DNA of 64,000 bases from Oopsacas minuta (GCA_024704765.1 JAKMXF010000312.1:62001-126000), one strand, 5' to 3'; positions 1 through 12,898 are shown, counted from the first letter of the stretch. The notes: generated by a model from the sequence alone, not told the origin. Made by a program: numbers and translations.

Positions 1-3000
1 ACCACAGGCTCTCAGAACCTGTTCTGTCTGGTACGGTATGGGTCCCCGGGTAATCTCATGGGTCGCATGGTAGCAAGAGGTGTTGATGCTAATGAGTTTA
101 CTGTAGCTCTGAGTGAGGTGAGACAAAATGGGAGATTAGAGGACGGATATTCTGCTATGAATGTAAGTTATGTAAATAATAATAACAAGATTTGTTTACT
201 TGCTCTGTGCGGTCTGTATAACTATATTGTTAGAGTCTCAAATCTGATAGGACAATATTTTTAACACCTATCTCAGAGACTTTATGAGATATCGCTTAGA
301 TATTAGAACCTGTCACTATATTTATCACATACCACACTCATCCAAAATTTCAAGTCTCAGTTCCTCCGTTTAAAACAAATAATAACATACATACCAACAC
401 CTCTCTTCTGTATCTAGGTAGCAATTGAAGAATGTGGCATACGGACGGGTACAGCTCACATAATGATACTAGTGACAGATGAGGGTAGGAATATAGTAGA
501 CCAATCATTAAACAGAGTTAATATGGAACAGCTGTTAATTAGAAATTCCATTATACTTAATGTTGTTGTTAACACCCAGTTTGGTCTCAGAGGGTACTAT
601 AACGGTCCATTTGCTATTGGTATGAATTCTAGAGGCGATGGGTACTACGGGGACAACTCAGGGAACTGTCTGACTGTACCAAGCAGTATAATCAACTTCC
701 CAGGTATATTCATATTTTGTCACCTTCTGATAATATTTCTTACATCACATTCTATACACATACCAAATTACAATTCTCTATTTAACACTTCTAGGTGATA
801 ACAACACAAACGCAGCATATGTGGAGCTAGCACATGCAACTAACGGTGCTTCCTGGGATATTAATCAGCTGAGGAATGGAGGTGCTATCGCGCAATCATT
901 CAGTAATTGTCTTATTAAAGTTAAGATAGATGAAATTATTACTGTACTGGCCAGCTGTAGGGAATGTTTGTGTGTTGCTGGAGAGCTCAGATGTAGCGAG
1001 GTGAGTAGTAAACAATAACAAACAAACAAACAAACAAATAAATAACTAATATAAACTACAATGTATCCTCGTTAATACGACCACCAACACAAAGTCAAAT
1101 CTATTCGAATTAACACCAGTAATACCAATTGAATAACCATTGTAGGGGCCTGATTTATGAAATTATTGTTCCTTTTATCCGTAACACACACCCCTAGGGG
1201 CATTATTGCACCCTAGGGTATCAAATAACTGACTATTACGATAGAATTAATTATCCTTTCTTCTTATCCAATCATATTACGTACTTCTGTTATTGGTTCT
1301 AAGAATGTCCTTACTTGATTGGTTAATATTGGTGTTATTGGTGTCATATTATTAAGCATGTTATGAATTACAGGATAGCTTAATTCTATTAATTATTGTG
1401 ACACTAAAGGACACAATTAAATATTCATTATCATCAGCAACTTGTAATCTGATTGGTTGCAATTTTTATGCCACCTCCACAGGTTTAGTTGCATATTCTA
1501 ATTTGTGGTTAAATAAGCTCCGATTAGAACCAGCTGGTGTGAATACTTTAGCGTTGCTTGGATACACAATGCCTGCTGTAGAATGCATATTAACCTGCCT
1601 ATTGGTTAATACGCCTGCCTTAAATATGTAAAATCTTTTTATCTATATATTGAGGCTATTTCACACCTTTTATGGAAGTGTTTATTAACCAATTATATTT
1701 GAGGAAATTTTACTAATCATATTATCTAATATTATTAAATTCTTATAATTCCTAATACCCAAAGCGTTTCCATGAATAGCTCATATATTCTCTCTAATCT
1801 TATTGGTCCTTATTCTATATTAGATACAACTAGGACCAGGAGAGGAATGTGGGGTGACATTACCCATAGAGGATGAGTGCTGTGGGGCCTGTGACTGTAC
1901 CTCTGGTACCCTAACCTGTCCCTATTCCCGCACTAATCTGTGTAACAAGGATTGCAGGTGTGAATTGGAACCAGAATCAACCACATATATACAAGTCTGT
2001 GACACAATTGTAAAGGATTGTCCTCCTCGTTCTATTGGTTAGTTTATCACCTAATAAGGCTGGTAAATATTCATATGAATATACTGGAACTAAAATTCGC
2101 GGGGATATTATAACCAATGAGACTATACCCTTATTCTATTTATAGAACCTCAAGTCTGTGATGAAGATTACGGACAAGAAATACATCTATTACAAAATGT
2201 GACAGCTGTAGATCATGCCATATGTGGATCAACCGACACATTAATTGACACCTTAAGGTTTCCACCTGGTGTTACCAAGACCTACTGCATGTTAGAAACA
2301 CTCATACACTCTATAAATGATAATAGAAAGGTTAGTTAGGTGTTAAACATAACAACAACAAACAATAACAAGCATTTGTGTATTCAGGTAACATTTGTGA
2401 CCAGAGTTAAACAGGATCATGATACCATAGGGGACATATTATCTATCACTAACGCAGGAGGAGATGACACATATCTCCTGATTAGATTAAACCCCTTCAA
2501 CACTACTCTATCCTTCTCCTACAAAACAGCTGATTCTGTTAACACCTTGTATTTTTCACATACTCCACATGACTTTACTGATGAAGAGTGGCACACTCTA
2601 ATCCTAGTGGTGGAGTATGATAGTGTCGTTGTGTATATAGATTGTGTTTTGATTGGTCGAGAAGATATGCACCCTCCTCTGATATCAGAATTTACTGATT
2701 TTACTGATTATGGTCTCACTATAGGGAACTCTAGGGAACTGTCCTCTCAGCTGCTCTATGTAAGTTTTATGTGGTATTAAGTGGTATAATGAGTGTGTGT
2801 GTGTCTACTTGTTTACTTGTTTGTTTACTTGTTTACAGGGCTGTTTAGAGGATCCCTTTATCCTCCTTGACTTCACCCCAGAAGACATATCTTCTCTCCT
2901 CACAGATGTGTGTGGTACATCACCTGAGATCCCTGACAACGAAGTAAGTAATTGGTATGTAGTATATTATCTATAGTGCATTATCATATTTTAACACCTT

Positions 3001-6000
3001 TAGTGTCCAGCTGGCTGCACTAAGGACTGTCCTAAGTGTGAAGTACCAATTTGTTACCATAAAGGTAAGCCCTACACCTCCTCTATGACATGGCAGGGTA
3101 CAGATGAGGACGGTAAAGAGGACCCATGTATCCAATGCAGCTGTATCCAGAATACTAATGTAAGTACATAACACAGGTCTCTAATGGGGTGAGGGGAGTG
3201 TTACATATGTCCAGAATTGTCCCGATTAGTTCACTGGGAAAACAGGTTCCAGTTCCATTTCTATAAATTCATAATTCCTGTCAATCTGGAACCATGTCTC
3301 CCTATTTATCTCATACACAATTGTAATCACAAGTTCTATAGGTGTTTACAATAATTATATTATTTACCTAATCAGCTGATAGTCCAAACAAAATATTAAT
3401 TTCTGTCTCCTTTGGTTACACCTAGTTACCAACGTAAGCAATGGAATGTACATATATCTTACAACTTATTTGACATAATTAGTGACTGGAAAATACCTAG
3501 ACAATACATTCGTTGATTACGTTACCATGGTGATATCACAAAAATGTGCAATACTAATGGTTTGTTTATTACTGTCTTGTTATTTATCATTCCTATCTAC
3601 CAAGTGGGTTGCTAGGTTGAAGTTTAGGATAGTTGCATATTCGTGTATCACCATAGCAACCAAATACTAAGAATACTGATTGGTAATTATGTAAATACTT
3701 ATTGCCATTTTCTAATTTTAGACAAACTTATATGAGACACAATGTGTCACAACCATCTGTGACACACTTGATCCTTGCTACAAGTCAAAGAATGCCACAA
3801 TTTACAAACTGAGGGACCAATGTTGTCCAACCTGCATTCCAAGGAGTACAACTAGGACCCCTACTATGACCCTCACTGATTGGTCTGATTGGTCTGAGTG
3901 TAGTGTTACTTGTGGAGAAGGAGTACAAGATAGGAGGAGAACTTGTACCAATTTATTATATGGACCCATACCCCCTGAAGCACCAGGAGTCAGATACAAA
4001 TGTGATGGACTCAAATATCAAAGAGATTCTTGTTTCACACCTTGTCCAAGTAAGTAAACAGACTAGTAAACAAATATTGAATATAACATGATATTATTTG
4101 AGTTCTATTTTTAGTACACGGAGGGTGGAGTGACTGGCTTAATTGGGGCTCTTGTAGTGAAACATGTGGACTGGGTACCAGAGATAGGTCCAGGTTCTGT
4201 ACCGATCCTGCCCCCCAGCACGGAGGAGACGATTGTCTTGGTTTTTCTGGAGAGACAGAAGAATGTAACCTCGTGAATTGTCCAAGTAAGTGACAGTCTC
4301 AAAATATTTTTTATAAATAGAATATCCTACTCATATACTGGGTAAGCCCTCTAATCTGATAGGTCAAGACCAGGGCTTTATCTAGGTGTCATGAAGGACA
4401 CAATATCCCTACCATGAGACTCTAAATAGCACAGGATCAATATGTTACCATCCCAGAAAGCCTCTGTCCAAATTTGAGAGATATCGCTTAGATATTTGGA
4501 ATATTTGTGTAACATATCTGGATACATGTTTCCTACTCGATTTGTTGTTGGAATAATTTGATTTGTGTCGCTAATATGGCATACATTGGTGTTTGTACAG
4601 AATCCACTTAACTTAAGAGAATATCTGGTAGGTCAAAGGTTAGAGAAGTAAGGTTTCATATTTTGAAGAGTAACTGGATGTGACACTGTCATGCCACTTT
4701 AAAGGATAGAAGCCACTTTGTTCACATTTTAACGAAAGTTTTTCTTTCATAACACGCCTTAATTAGCTTAAGAATTCTCCAAACGAATATTTGCAACATT
4801 CATGGAGGAATGGAATGCATGAATAAATTTGTATAATATATTCCTTGTGAGGGTTGTTATTATTCAACCAATGAAATTTGTCTCTGTTCTGGCGCCTGTT
4901 TTACAGCTGTTCTTCTTTGGCCTCTTTTCTACTCAGCCAATCAAATGTCTTACTTTCCTCTTGGAGATAATGGCGCCTATCATCTTTAAGTGGATCTGGA
5001 ATCTATTGTTTGAGCCACGTGACAGAGATGCCATCTTATATCAATTTGTGCCACATTTGTGTTTTGTTTCCAATTCCTTCTGTTTGATACCTTGTACGTA
5101 AATATAGGATAATGTTGTAACATGGTTACCGATAACATCATTTGGAATTTGATTATTTGTATTATTATTTAGTTGACGGGGTATGGAGTGACTGGACTAC
5201 TTACTCTGATTGTTCCAGAACTTGTTCACAGGGTACCAGAACCAAAACCAGGTCATGTACTGGCCCATTTTACGGAGGAGATGACTGTGAGGGTGTCTCT
5301 ACGGACACTATTATATGTAACCTCAGAGCATGTCCAAGTAAGTTACTTGACAACCATCCTGGGTAATAGCTATTTCTATTTTTTTAAGTTTGTTTACTTA
5401 GCCACTGATTTTATTGGTTGCTATACTGCTGATACCATAAATGAGTATAGTTCCATATTAAACTAGAACTATAATATGAATAATTACTGTGTATGCAATT
5501 TATCCTTTCAGTACAGATAATTGTGCAATAGAGTAGGTAACATATCGCAGGTGTTAATAACTGGAACTATACTTAGATAGTTCCAGTTATATAATGAGGA
5601 TATTTGCATATTATATTTATGTTAACTTGTGTTTATTAGTTGACGGTGAGTGGTCTGAGTGGGACAGCTGGACATCATGCTCTCGTGATTGTGGCACAGG
5701 TAACTCTACCAGGAGGAGGACATGTTCACAACCTCGATACGGGGGTAGAGAGTGTGAAGGGGTGCGTACAGAGGAGAGGACATGTAACACCCATGAGTGC
5801 CCTAGTAAGTTATATTCATCTGTATATGTATCCTCTAATCTGATTGGTGGACACTCTTGTCATAATTAACTCAGAGATATGAGAATATTATTGTTACATA
5901 TTTTCACTCTTCTACAAACAAATAAACAAACAAACAAACAAACAAACAAACAAATAAACAAATAAACTATATTAATATTTGTATATCTACAGTACATGGC

Positions 6001-9000
6001 GGTTGGACAGATTGGTCTGATTTTACAGAATGCTCCAAGACCTGTTCAGAGGGTATACAGAAGAGAAATAGGTCTTGTACTGACCCTGAGCCACAATTCG
6101 GAGGTGACAATTGTGTCGGAGAGGATTTAGAGACATCCTCCTGTTTCTTGATCTTCTGTCCAAGTGAGTTACTACCCTCTAGAGGGTGACAACTAGTACC
6201 ATGTGTACCATGGATATTATGAATCTTTTCTGTAGTTGATGGTGGTTGGTCTGACTGGACAGGCTGGGGAGATTGTTCAGATGATTGTGGCGGTGGTATC
6301 AGGCAGAGGACAAGAGAGTGTAACAATCCTATCCCCCAGCATAGAGGTAGACGCTGTCCTGGGAGATCTACAAGGGTGTCAGAATGTAATGCACATCTCT
6401 GTCCAAGTAATTATACCTTCATAATCTAAACCAGTAATATTTTCAGATACGTACTAATATATTAATGTTCCATTAGCTCATGGTGCTTGGTCAGACTGGA
6501 CCCAGTGGACAGATTGCTCCCTCACCTGTGACCGAGGTTTCAGAGACAGGACCAGGGAGTGTGATAATCCTGCACCCCTTAACGGAGGTCTAGATTGTCC
6601 TAATTACAGTGAAGAAGTAGAGGAATGCAATACCCAAGAGTGTCCAGATGCCTGTAGGACCAATCCCTGTTTCCCTGGAGTAGAGTGTACCACTGATCCA
6701 GACCTTATGCATATAGCTAATTGTGGGAGCTGTCCCGAGGGTTACGATGGGTCTGGAATCACCTGTACAGATATTGATGAGGTTAGCGCCTATTTATATT
6801 ATTTGATAAATTAGAAATCAGTGGAACTTCAGTGTGGTCCCCGTTGTCACTTGTCCCATCACCTACCCTTACTGATCTCTATCCCCTAGTGTACAGAGGC
6901 TAATCCTTGCTACGGAGAATGTTACAATGGTGATGGTAACTTCGTTTGTGCTGAGTGTCCTCTGGGTTACGATGGTACCTCTCTGGAGGGTACAGGATTA
7001 GAATATGCTCATAGGAATAAACAAGTTAGTTAGAATATATGCATTCCTTCTCTCCTTACTGTTGTTATGATGTATACATGTAGGTATGTGATGATATAGA
7101 TGAGTGCTCCACTTCAACAGCCTGTGATGATCTCCAGGAATGTACCAACACCCCTGGAGGGTACATATGTGGACCCTGTCCAGATGGATATTTGGAACAG
7201 GAGGGTAATTGTATTCTAGTGGACCCGTGTGCTGCTGGACAAGCAGGTTGTAGTCCTAAGGCTTACTGTATCCCATCTAGTAGTGCTCACAGCTGTGTGG
7301 TGAGTATACAAAGAATAGTAAACAAAAATATATATACATTACTGATAAATACACAAACAAACAAACAAACAAACAAACAAACAAACAAACAAACAAACAA
7401 ACAAACAAACAAACAAACAGACATACATACATCCATACATTCAATCACTATCACAATCTTATTAAAATCACATTCCATAGTGTCAAATTGGTTACGAGGG
7501 TAACGGTTACGTCTGTAATAAGGATACAGATCTGGATGGTATACCAGATGAAAGATTAGATTATTGTTATACTACGAATAAAAGGTGTCAAGCTGATAAC
7601 TGTCCTGAAATACCCAACAGCGGACAGTTGGACACAGATGGGGATGGGAAAGGAGACAGATGCGACTTTGATGATGACAATGATAGTATTCCGGATTTAG
7701 AGGTTAGTTACATATTGTAACACCTTATAGTTCCATATTCAATTGTTTTGATATGTTTAATCAGGTCTTAACACATTCTGTAGGATAATTGTGATCTCAT
7801 AGCAAATATAAACCAACAGGACAGCGATCATGACTTCGTAGGAGACCTATGTGACAATTGTCCCCATCATTACAATGAACTCCAGGAGGATTACGACCAG
7901 GATGGGATAGGTGACGTATGTGACCCTGATATAGATGGTGACGGTGTTGTTAATGAGATTGATAACTGTGATAGAGTATTTAATCGAGAGCAGACTGATC
8001 AGGATAGAGATGGTGTAGGAGATATATGTGATAACTGTCCTAGGATAGCTAATCCTGAACAGGTAAAAGATAAACACACAAACAAACAAATAAATAACCA
8101 CAATAATCTGTAGACAAATTCAGATGAGGATGACTTAGGGGATGTCTGTGATTCTAATATAGACAATGATCGTGATGGAATAGATGACAGAGTAGACAAT
8201 TGTGTCGGTGTGACTAATCCGACACAATTGAACACTGATGCTAGTGGAGGAGGTGATGAGTGTGATGAGGACGATGATAACGACGGTATTATCGATGAGT
8301 GTCCTGAGTTCGTACAAAACTGTAGACCTGACAACTGTCCTAAAGTGTATAATCCTGATCAGAGAGATACAGATAGTAAGTTACATTTCTAGAATGATTG
8401 ACAAGGAGTTAACACCTTATATAGTGAGATGTCTTAATAACATAGACAATGGGACACACATTTGGTGATTAATCATATTTTCTCATATTTTTATGAAAAT
8501 TCAAAAGCACAATTCTTCAGGCAATAAGAACAAAAATATGAATATATGATTTCACACCTTGTGGGTACTGTTATAAGAACACCCTTAGGAGTAGCAGTAC
8601 ATGTTCTTATAACCAACATCCACTTTATAATATTTGAAACCTTCCAGGAGATGGAGTGGGTGACGCTTGTCAAGGCGACAAAGATGGAGATGGAATCACC
8701 GATGACATAGACGTATGTCCTCTGAATAATGAAATAGCTCATACAGACTTTAAGAATTTTCAAACTATTCGATTAGATCCTGGTCCAATAGATAGTTCTC
8801 AGAGTGACCCTGTATGGAGGATATTAGCTCAGGTATGTGATTGTAAACAAACAAACAAACAAACAAACAAACAAACAAACAAGCAAATAAACAAATATTT
8901 GTTTAGGGTAAAGAAATAACTCAAGATCTAAATTCAGATCCTGGATTACTTCTCGGTAAGTTAATTATAGAATTATTATTATTACACTCCTTATATGGTA

Positions 9001-9786
9001 ATCATGTATAATTGGCCCATTCTTACTAGGAATGGTTTGTAGAGGTTTATTTGTATATTATTGTTGTTTACTTATAGGAAATGATAGATTTGGTTGTGTA
9101 TATTTTGAAGGAACATTTTTTGTAAATACTGAGACAGATAATGATTATGCTGGATTTGTATTCTCATTCCAAAGTAACAGAAAATTCTATTTGGTAACCT
9201 GGAAGCAGGAGGGACAGCGCTACTGGGCTAATAATGGGTATGCGTATCCTGGATTAAGTATAAAGGTGAGTGTTGTGTAAACAAACAAACAAACAAACAA
9301 ATATCTACTCTATTCTCTTCTATAGCTTGTGGACTCAACAACAGGTCCCGGTCCAGAACTCAGGAATGCCATCTGGTCTTCACAAGACATCTTCTCACAG
9401 ACCCGTGTCCTCTGGAGAGATCGTAGCGGTACTCCTTGGGAGGATTTCAAATCGTATCGAGTAGAGATAACACATCTCCCTCAATGTGATTGTAGAATGA
9501 GGGTAGTAGTCCATGATAGTGAGGGAATTATTATTGATTCTGGGTGGATCAGGGACTGTACCCTACAAGGAGGGAAATTGGGGACATTTGTGTTCTCACA
9601 GGAAGCTGTTATCTGGTCCCAGCTCAATTACAAGTGTATTGGTGAGTTAATTGATAAACATCCAAACTAACAAACTAACTAACTAACTAACAAACTAACA
9701 AACAAACAAATAAACAAACAAACAAACTAACAGCTACTTCTATTCTATTTTTAGATTGTAACACCTGCCCTGAAGATCCGCGGTAA
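1..9786 (+). CDS. Thrombospondin-superfamily protein, 5' partial, 25 exons
   Basis: Secreted, calcium-binding matrix glycoprotein; at least 1,681 residues are visible and the start lies left of the window. Exons read in consistent phase: 1-162, 418-703, 795-1000, 1824-2037, 2146-2330, 2388-2759, 2839-2943, 3004-3159, 3722-4049, 4115-4285, 5173-5337, 5640-5804, 5993-6163, 6236-6406, 6477-6781, 6890-7024, 7084-7299, 7481-7702, 7784-8062, 8114-8375, 8648-8832, 8907-8955, 9078-9265, 9326-9641, 9755-9786 (stop TAA). Domains in order: VWA-like (exons 1-3, ILVTDEGRN), VWC (exons 3-4), laminin-G/TSPN-like (2146-2943), VWC (3004-3840), seven TSP1 repeats (about 3866-6650), three or more EGF-like (6650-7520), type-3 calcium repeats (7500-8730), L-type-lectin TSP C-terminal domain (8730-9786, GFVFSFQ, WKQEGQ, RNAIW, FVFSQE). 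Every TSP1 exon is flanked by phase-1 introns. No coiled-coil oligomerisation stretch is evident after the laminin-G domain, unlike vertebrate TSP1/2. Family identity is secure; subgroup is not. Confidence 0.93.
1001..1823 (+). other. Intron of the thrombospondin gene (823 bp)
   Basis: GT...AG bounded, joining the two halves of the first VWC domain in phase 0. It opens with a short (CAAA)n tract (about 1018-1040). An open frame at 1398-1631 has no family resemblance and breaks no splice logic, so it is treated as intronic. Two dispersed words occur here: AATCTGATTGG near 1447 and TTCACACCT at 1660. Confidence 0.75.
3160..3721 (+). other. Intron of the thrombospondin gene (562 bp)
   Basis: Phase-0 intron inside the second VWC domain. 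It contains an RFX X-box-like palindrome, GTTACCATGGTGAT, at 3521-3534. No coding potential seen. Confidence 0.7.
4286..5172 (+). other. Intron of the thrombospondin gene (887 bp)
   Basis: Phase-1 intron between TSP1 repeats 2 and 3. An open frame at 4829-5101 is hydrophobic but has no flanking acceptor in the right phase and does not resemble a TSP1 module, so it is not called as an exon. A lost TSP1 module could have sat here, but no remnant was recognised. Confidence 0.65.
5338..5639 (+). other. Intron of the thrombospondin gene (302 bp)
   Basis: Between TSP1 repeats 3 and 4. It carries repeated ATAGTTCC/GGAACTAT words in both orientations (5449-5470 and 5560-5590) that could form a stem, and nothing coding. 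Confidence 0.55.
7353..7420. repeat. (CAAA)n microsatellite in an intron
   Basis: Near-perfect ACAA tract of about 68 bp in the intron between the calcium-EGF exon and the first type-3 repeat exon. Shorter tracts of the same unit lie in other introns of this gene near 1018-1040, 5917-5962, 8846-8890, 9279-9300 and 9680-9730. Confidence 0.95.
8570..8613. mobile_element. 44-bp hairpin repeat (MITE-like), copy 1
   Basis: Perfect 12-bp inverted arms (GTTATAAGAACA / TGTTCTTATAAC) around a short core, in a thrombospondin intron. Related copies lie near 19872-19914 and 44614-44656. The small size and multiple copies suggest a non-autonomous element or its solo terminus. Confidence 0.55.
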
Positions 9787-10395
9787 TTGGCGCCTCAGCC
9801 ATCAATCCACTTATACACTGACACATTTGTTCATATATTCCCTAAACATTCATTAGTTCTGTTATTATTATTATAATTATCAAATAAATATTATTTACTA
9901 TTATTGTTGTGTATTGGTTGCTAGGTAACTAGCAGGTGTATGAATACACATTCCAACCGCATTTAAGCGTTACTATATATGCACACGTAGTGCTTATGTT
10001 TCACGTATATATGAACATAATTTCACACTTATGACTATACTAGCCGCAACTTTTTCTGCTAGACCCTGCGGAATGCTTTTTCGGCCCTCACGATTGTCTT
10101 TTGGAGTTTACGAACCCTCGAGTATTATATGAAGAAAGGAATCTGATAGGCCAACGTTGACCTATCAGATTCCTTCGAAAATGATTGATTTATATGGGCG
10201 AGGTGTGAAAAATTCACATATCTTGTCCAAAATGGTTCGATTCAAAAAATAATTCTTATTTGGAAAGGTTGAGTACGACTTAGTCCACACACAAAATTTG
10301 GTCCTAACCGGCCAGGGTATCTCTGAGAAAACGCGCGGATACATACGATTTCCCTCCTTATTTTATTCACATACAAATCCTCTCATTATTAGCTT
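9787..10395. other. Intergenic, thrombospondin to tetraspanin-like pseudogene
   Basis: AT-rich, no gene seen. It holds a perfect inverted repeat of 15-bp arms at 10136-10150 and 10161-10175, and an AGGTGTGAA word at 10201-10209. Confidence 0.7.
10136..10175. repeat. 40-bp palindrome
   Basis: Arms AAGGAATCTGATAGG and its exact complement flank a 10-bp centre that is itself nearly palindromic (CAACGTTG). The arm contains the dispersed word AATCTGATAGG seen elsewhere in the window. Confidence 0.85.
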
Positions 10396-11169
10396 ATGGG
10401 GTGTCTGGACATAGTCCGAATAATCTTAGCTACGATTAATGTAATCATAAATGGTATAGGAGTCCTCTACGGAGTGGCACTAGTGGCACAAGGGATCGCA
10501 TTTCTCGTCCTCTTCAATATATTCGGTATAGTCACAGATGACTCCCGCTTTTACCTCTATAACGCTATCTTCGCCATATTTATTACTATCGGTGTGGTTC
10601 TGATTGTCTTCTCAGTGGTAGCTATAGCAGGGAGCTGTATGGCCTGTTGTCCTAATAACACCTGTCTGAAGGTTCTTGCCTCTGTAATCTTAATAATAGA
10701 CCTCGTGGTCATAACCCTGGTGTTCTTACTAGCTGTTGCTTCTATCATAATAGTTTTTGTGTACAGTGATATCCTTACTGACAACTTCAACACTCTCCGG
10801 TTCCATCTTGAATGAAGCCTACAGTCTTAGACCCAATGAGACTCATCAAATCGTTGTCCATATACAAAAAACTCTGGGGTGTTGCGGCGTAACTAAAGCG
10901 AGTGATTTCTCCGACTATTCTGGCTACCATTTGGGAACTAACTCCCAGAAAGTTGCTGTGACGAACAGACATCTATCTGCACCATAGCCACGGCCCAGAA
11001 TATTACAGGATGCGGGACCTATTTGACTAAAGTTCTTGAAGAGTACTACAATATTATAGGTGGGATCGGTATCGGACAAGTTGTGATAATCTTGTTACTC
11101 GTAATTCTAGAGATATTCCTGATTATTTTAGTGGTCAGTAAGGATAATGACCAAGTTAGACACGTGTAG
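10396..11169 (+). pseudogene. Tetraspanin-like gene with two frameshifts
   Basis: Homologous along its length to the intact gene on the other strand at 12122-12898. Four membrane segments are present, plus a large extracellular loop with CCGV and then SCCD. The reading frame runs in frame 1 from ATG 10396, must shift to frame 2 near 10787-10800 (after ...DNFNT) and must return to frame 1 near 10939-10951 (before SCCDEQ). It then continues without stops to TAG at 11167. Neither break has GT...AG borders, so introns do not explain them. The two shifts cancel and affect about 50 codons of the extracellular loop. Either this is a recent pseudogene or there are two assembly indels. Confidence 0.7.
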
Positions 11170-12121
11170 TGACGACGACGACACTATTAATGACATTAGT
11201 ATTCTAGGTGTTAAGATTACACATCACTTATTTATTCTTTTATTTTCATTTCACTTTTCATACTTGTTATATCATTTTATACTCCAAGGACATTGGTTCT
11301 ATTGTACCCAGAGGGGATAGGGGAAGAACCGGGGATTAGAAAAGTTGACCTCCCGGGGGGTGGGGGGCACTTGATCCGCCCTCCTTGTACCGGTTTCTCC
11401 AATGGCGGTCAGTTCCTGAGTACTATCATAAATACTTTCACTTAACGTTAATATTTCTGATAAATTTATTCTTACAGGGGACAGGGGTAAGGTCTTGCCC
11501 CCTACTATGAGGACATATATTCGGAACCACCTGGTTACTAAGAAGGAATTCACGGGGCTCCTGATTGTTCCCATCGATCCAATAAGTAATGAAACAGGAC
11601 ACAATTAATCAATTGTAAACAACAACAGACAAATGTCTAAATATATACACACACTAGCTATAACATTAACACATATTAGTATAGTTCTTAGACAGATTAT
11701 TGTGTACCTTAAACTTGTATAAACAACTCCCTCAGTTATTAATTACCACCTACACATATGATTATACTGGGTATAGAATCACAGCAACACTGATAGTGTT
11801 ATTATTCAATTACAACAACAAGCAATGACATATCTCCAATTACCTTATGGGGTATTTTAGACATCTGTATATTGGTCTTGCTCCCTTCCCCTGTCTCTTG
11901 TCCCCTCGTCCCCCTCAAGGGGTACATAGCCTCATATATATATATATAAATATAACGCGTTCTTCTCCCTTTCCCATGAAACGCATTATTATTAATTAAT
12001 AATAACAACAATAACAAAATACAATAAACAAATATTCTTAATTAATAACTAAATACAGCTCTAACAAAATGTTACTTTTGTATACTAAACACACACACAC
12101 TTTATAAAGTGGCACATGCCA
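11170..12121. other. Intergenic between the two tetraspanin-like genes
   Basis: The two genes point toward each other, so this holds both 3' ends. A minus-strand open frame at 11299-11604 has no recognisable feature. A short TA-rich stretch lies at about 11934-11950. Confidence 0.65.
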
Positions 12122-12898
12122 CTATACCACCTTCATGCCACCATCCTTATCAGCCATGATAACCAGGATGATTAGCACTAATTCCACAAGCATGAATAGG
12201 AGTATAACAATTAGTTCGAATATTCCGACACCTCCAATCCAGTTGTAATATTCCTCCAGCTGTTCACGGATGAACCTTCCGCATCCTTGTGCTTCAGTTG
12301 CTTCTGCCTCTGTACAGAGGATTACCGTAGAGTTACAACAACCCTGTGGTAGGTAAGACGTGTTGTACCCAGGGTACTCTGCGAAATCTCCTGGACCAGT
12401 TACCCCACAACAACCTACTAAACTTTGTATAGCAATAACTGCGGTTTGTGTCAAGTCAAACTCCTCCATATAGCTCTCATTAACGGCACTGTTAAGGACT
12501 GGGATTAAATTATTAGCTACGTTATTACTGAACACGAATGCCACAACTACACCAGCAAGTGCCAGCAGGAACACGACAACAAATGCGATCAGATGTGCGG
12601 ATAGGAAACACACGGCTATTCCCTTCATGACACCATTCGCCGGACAATATGCTAGATAACTCCCTACAATAGCCGCTACTGTGAATATCACAGCGATCAC
12701 ACCAACAGCAACACATAAGGAGAACCCAACATTGAAGAAGAGGATATTCTCACTTAAATTGCCACTAAAGAATAAATTTAACCTAACCAAGCCTACCACA
12801 CCGATAGCAATTATAATCACCGAAAAGAGGAACCCAAGAATATTAGCGATTATGTTAATAACCGCTAAAAGTATACGTAACGCTGCAAGGAAACCCAT
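12122..12898 (-). CDS. Tetraspanin-like membrane protein
   Basis: Intronless, 258 residues from ATG at 12898; an upstream in-frame TTG is not used. There are four hydrophobic segments (about residues 8-30, 50-75, 90-115 and 220-245). Between segments 3 and 4 is a large extracellular loop carrying CCGVTG, a later GCCNS, and two further cysteines ending in GCG. This is the tetraspanin cysteine pattern, in which CCG pairs with downstream cysteines. Tetraspanins organise membrane microdomains with integrins and receptors. The first intracellular segments are short, as usual. A broken paralog lies tail to tail at 10396-11169. The family call is good; the exact subfamily is not recognised. Confidence 0.85.
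   Translation of the reverse strand: MGFLAALRILLAVINIIANILGFLFSVIIIAIGVVGLVRLNLFFSGNLSENILFFNVGFSLCVAVGVIAVIFTVAAIVGSYLAYCPANGVMKGIAVCFLSAHLIAFVVVFLLALAGVVVAFVFSNNVANNLIPVLNSAVNESYMEEFDLTQTAVIAIQSLVGCCGVTGPGDFAEYPGYNTSYLPQGCCNSTVILCTEAEATEAQGCGRFIREQLEEYYNWIGGVGIFELIVILLFMLVELVLIILVIMADKDGGMKVV

Noticed and set aside
1398-1631. Open frame in the first long thrombospondin intron
   Set aside because: The VWC domain reads directly from the exon ending at 1000 to the exon starting at 1824; this frame would interrupt it.
4829-5101. Open frame in the large thrombospondin intron
   Set aside because: No cysteine pattern of TSP1, starts off-phase from any acceptor and is not needed for continuity of the domains.
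11299-11604. Minus-strand 101-residue frame between the tetraspanin-like genes
   Set aside because: No signal, span or recognisable motif; composition looks random.
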